Origin: Asaia bogorensis
GTDB taxonomy: Bacteria > Pseudomonadota > Alphaproteobacteria > Reyranellales > Reyranellaceae
Direction of reading: 5' to 3'
NCBI GenBank assembly: GCA_945889625.1
Contig: CAMDCE010000005.1
Coordinates: forward strand, 62,001-126,000
DNA: 64,000 nucleotides
Below the pieces are notes generated by a model, which did not search any database, had not been told where the DNA came from, and was given only the letters and a program-made list of their open reading frames with translations. Made by a program: the position numbers and the translations under genes. Shown here one piece after another: positions 62,909 through 64,000 of this stretch (the stretch's first letter is position 1; the number at the start of each line of letters is the position of its first letter).

Positions 62909-64000
62909 CCCCGCGACTCCGCGAGGCGTTGCGCCTCGACGACGGCGAGCGCCGTCATGTTGGTGATGCCGCGGGCGGTGACCGACGGGGTGAGTACGTG
63001 CGCGGGCAATGCCGTGCCGAGCAGCATCGGCCCGACATGCAGCCCGTCTGCGGCGGTCTTCAGCAGATTGAACGCGATGTTGGCCGCATCGAGCGACGGG
63101 CAGACCACCAGGTTGGCAGCACCATCGAGCTTGGATCGGGGAAAGACATTGTTGCGGATGTCGACATCGAGCGCGGCGTCGCCGTGCATCTCGCCATCGA
63201 CCTCGAGCGACGGCGCCCGCTGGTGCAGGAGCTTGACCGCCGCCGCCATCTTGCGCGCCGAGGGATGGTCGGAGCTGCCGAAGCTGGAATGCGACAGCAG
63301 CGCCACCCTGGGCTGGATGCCGAAGCGCAGGATCTCGTCCGCGGCCAGCAGGGTGATGTCGGCCAGCGTCTCGGCATCGGGATCGTCGTTGACATAGGTG
63401 TCGGCGATGAACAGCGAGCGCGTCGGCATGACCAGCAGGCTGAGCCCCGCCATGTGCCGCACGCCCTCGCGCGTGCCGATGACGTCGCGGACATGGTTGA
63501 AATGGGTGCGGAAGCGGCCATAGGCGCCGGCGATCATGGCGTCGGCGTCGCCTAGCTTCACTGCCAGGGCCGCGATCAGGGTCGGGCTGGAACGCACGAG
63601 GTTGCGCGCCGTGGGTTCGGTGACGCCGCGCCGCTCCATCATCTGATGATAGGCGCTCCAATATTTGTCATAGCGCGGGTCGTTCGACGGATCGATCAGC
63701 TCGGCGTCTATCCCGGGTCGGAAGCGCAGGCCGAGCCGCTCGGCGCGGCGCTTCACCACCTCGGGCCGGCCGATCAGGATCGGCTGGGCCAGGTGCTCGT
63801 CGATGACGATCTGCACGGCACGCAGCACGCGGTCGTCCTCGCCGGCGCTGAAGATCACCCGCCTGGGCGCGTTGCGTGCCTGCTCGAAGACCGGCCGCAT
63901 GACCAGACCCGACTTGAACACGAACTGGCTGAGTTGCTGGCGGTAGGCATCGAAATCGGCGATCGGCCGGGTGGCGACCCCTGACTCCATCGCAGCTTTG
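62905..64000 (-). CDS. maeB: NADP-dependent malic enzyme MaeB, C-terminal phosphotransacetylase-like part (5' end outside window)
   Basis: The frame is open to the window edge, so this is the C-terminal 365 residues of a longer protein. SGVATRPIADFDAYRQQLSQF is the junction between malic enzyme and the Pta-like domain in alphaproteobacterial MaeB hybrids. The Pta-like body shows VIFSAGEDDRVLRAVQIV, NLVRSSPTLIAALAVKLGDAD and ITNMTALAVVEAQRLA at the end. In these hybrids the Pta domain is regulatory (acetyl-CoA sensing). A stand-alone phosphotransacetylase starting at the ATG at 63990 is the alternative, but the conserved junction argues against it. Confidence 0.85.
   Translation of the reverse strand, partial: KAAMESGVATRPIADFDAYRQQLSQFVFKSGLVMRPVFEQARNAPRRVIFSAGEDDRVLRAVQIVIDEHLAQPILIGRPEVVKRRAERLGLRFRPGIDAELIDPSNDPRYDKYWSAYHQMMERRGVTEPTARNLVRSSPTLIAALAVKLGDADAMIAGAYGRFRTHFNHVRDVIGTREGVRHMAGLSLLVMPTRSLFIADTYVNDDPDAETLADITLLAADEILRFGIQPRVALLSHSSFGSSDHPSARKMAAAVKLLHQRAPSLEVDGEMHGDAALDVDIRNNVFPRSKLDGAANLVVCPSLDAANIAFNLLKTAADGLHVGPMLLGTALPAHVLTPSVTARGITNMTALAVVEAQRLAESRG

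Noticed and set aside
1..64000. Prophage, integrase, transposase or plasmid functions
   Set aside because: No such genes or attachment-site repeats were found on either strand; the only mobile-like sequences are short palindromic repeats.

Overview
The window is a high-GC chromosomal segment of an alphaproteobacterium. The gene order rpoZ-rsh-pdxJ-acpS-lepB-rnc-era with recO and parC close by, the ffs-dnaX-ybaB-recR block, the Bpt-type protein leucyltransferase and the many solute-binding-protein transporters all point to a Rhizobiales/Rhodospirillales-like, probably Reyranella-like, soil or water heterotroph. The genus is an inference from gene content and not something I could search. No tRNA, rRNA, insertion sequence, prophage or CRISPR array was seen.

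Left part, about 1-31.8 kb, is accessory metabolism. It begins with the 5' end of a nudC-like gene, a fused FAD/Fe-S 2-hydroxyacid dehydrogenase, an orphan TctC-type binding protein and a divergent serine-glyoxylate aminotransferase. A long minus-strand run follows (15.2 to 5.4 kb): polysaccharide deacetylase, M81 (MlrC-like) peptidase, two tandem paralogous family-5 binding proteins and a complete Dpp-type ABC transporter. Next come a ferric-type ABC transporter facing a SelA-fold PLP enzyme, a solitary HNH endonuclease of lower GC, and a cluster for ring amides: a cyanuric acid hydrolase/barbiturase-family enzyme in operon with a PotABCD-like ABC transporter, divergent from HyuA/HyuB hydantoinase genes and a Gfo/Idh/MocA oxidoreductase.

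Middle part, about 32-45 kb, holds the SRP RNA gene with a clear sigma-70 promoter, dnaX-ybaB-recR, and a striking 38-bp tandem array at the recR/DUF4126 junction. In that array each copy repeats the stop/start overlap, so an unbroken chain of tiny coupled ORFs links recR to the next gene. Then follow bpt, a TRAP transporter (dctQM) convergent with two tandem TakP-like binding proteins, uppP, parC and recO.

Right part, about 45-64 kb, is mostly housekeeping. A PhoD-type phosphatase sits on the opposite strand between era and recO. Upstream is era-rnc-lepB-acpS-pdxJ-rsh-rpoZ-folK, then an NYN-domain protein, family-5 uracil-DNA glycosylase, an HD hydrolase, glutathione peroxidase, a sulfite-oxidase-like protein, an acyl-CoA ligase with its own TetR regulator and an exact palindromic operator, isovaleryl-CoA dehydrogenase, a secreted unknown protein, mgtE, and the phosphotransacetylase half of a hybrid malic enzyme that leaves the window.

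Many adjacent genes overlap by ATGA or GTGA, so translational coupling is the rule. Intergenic spaces carry at least two families of palindromic repeats. One is a composite two-unit element found at 28.84-28.96 kb and 57.20-57.34 kb.
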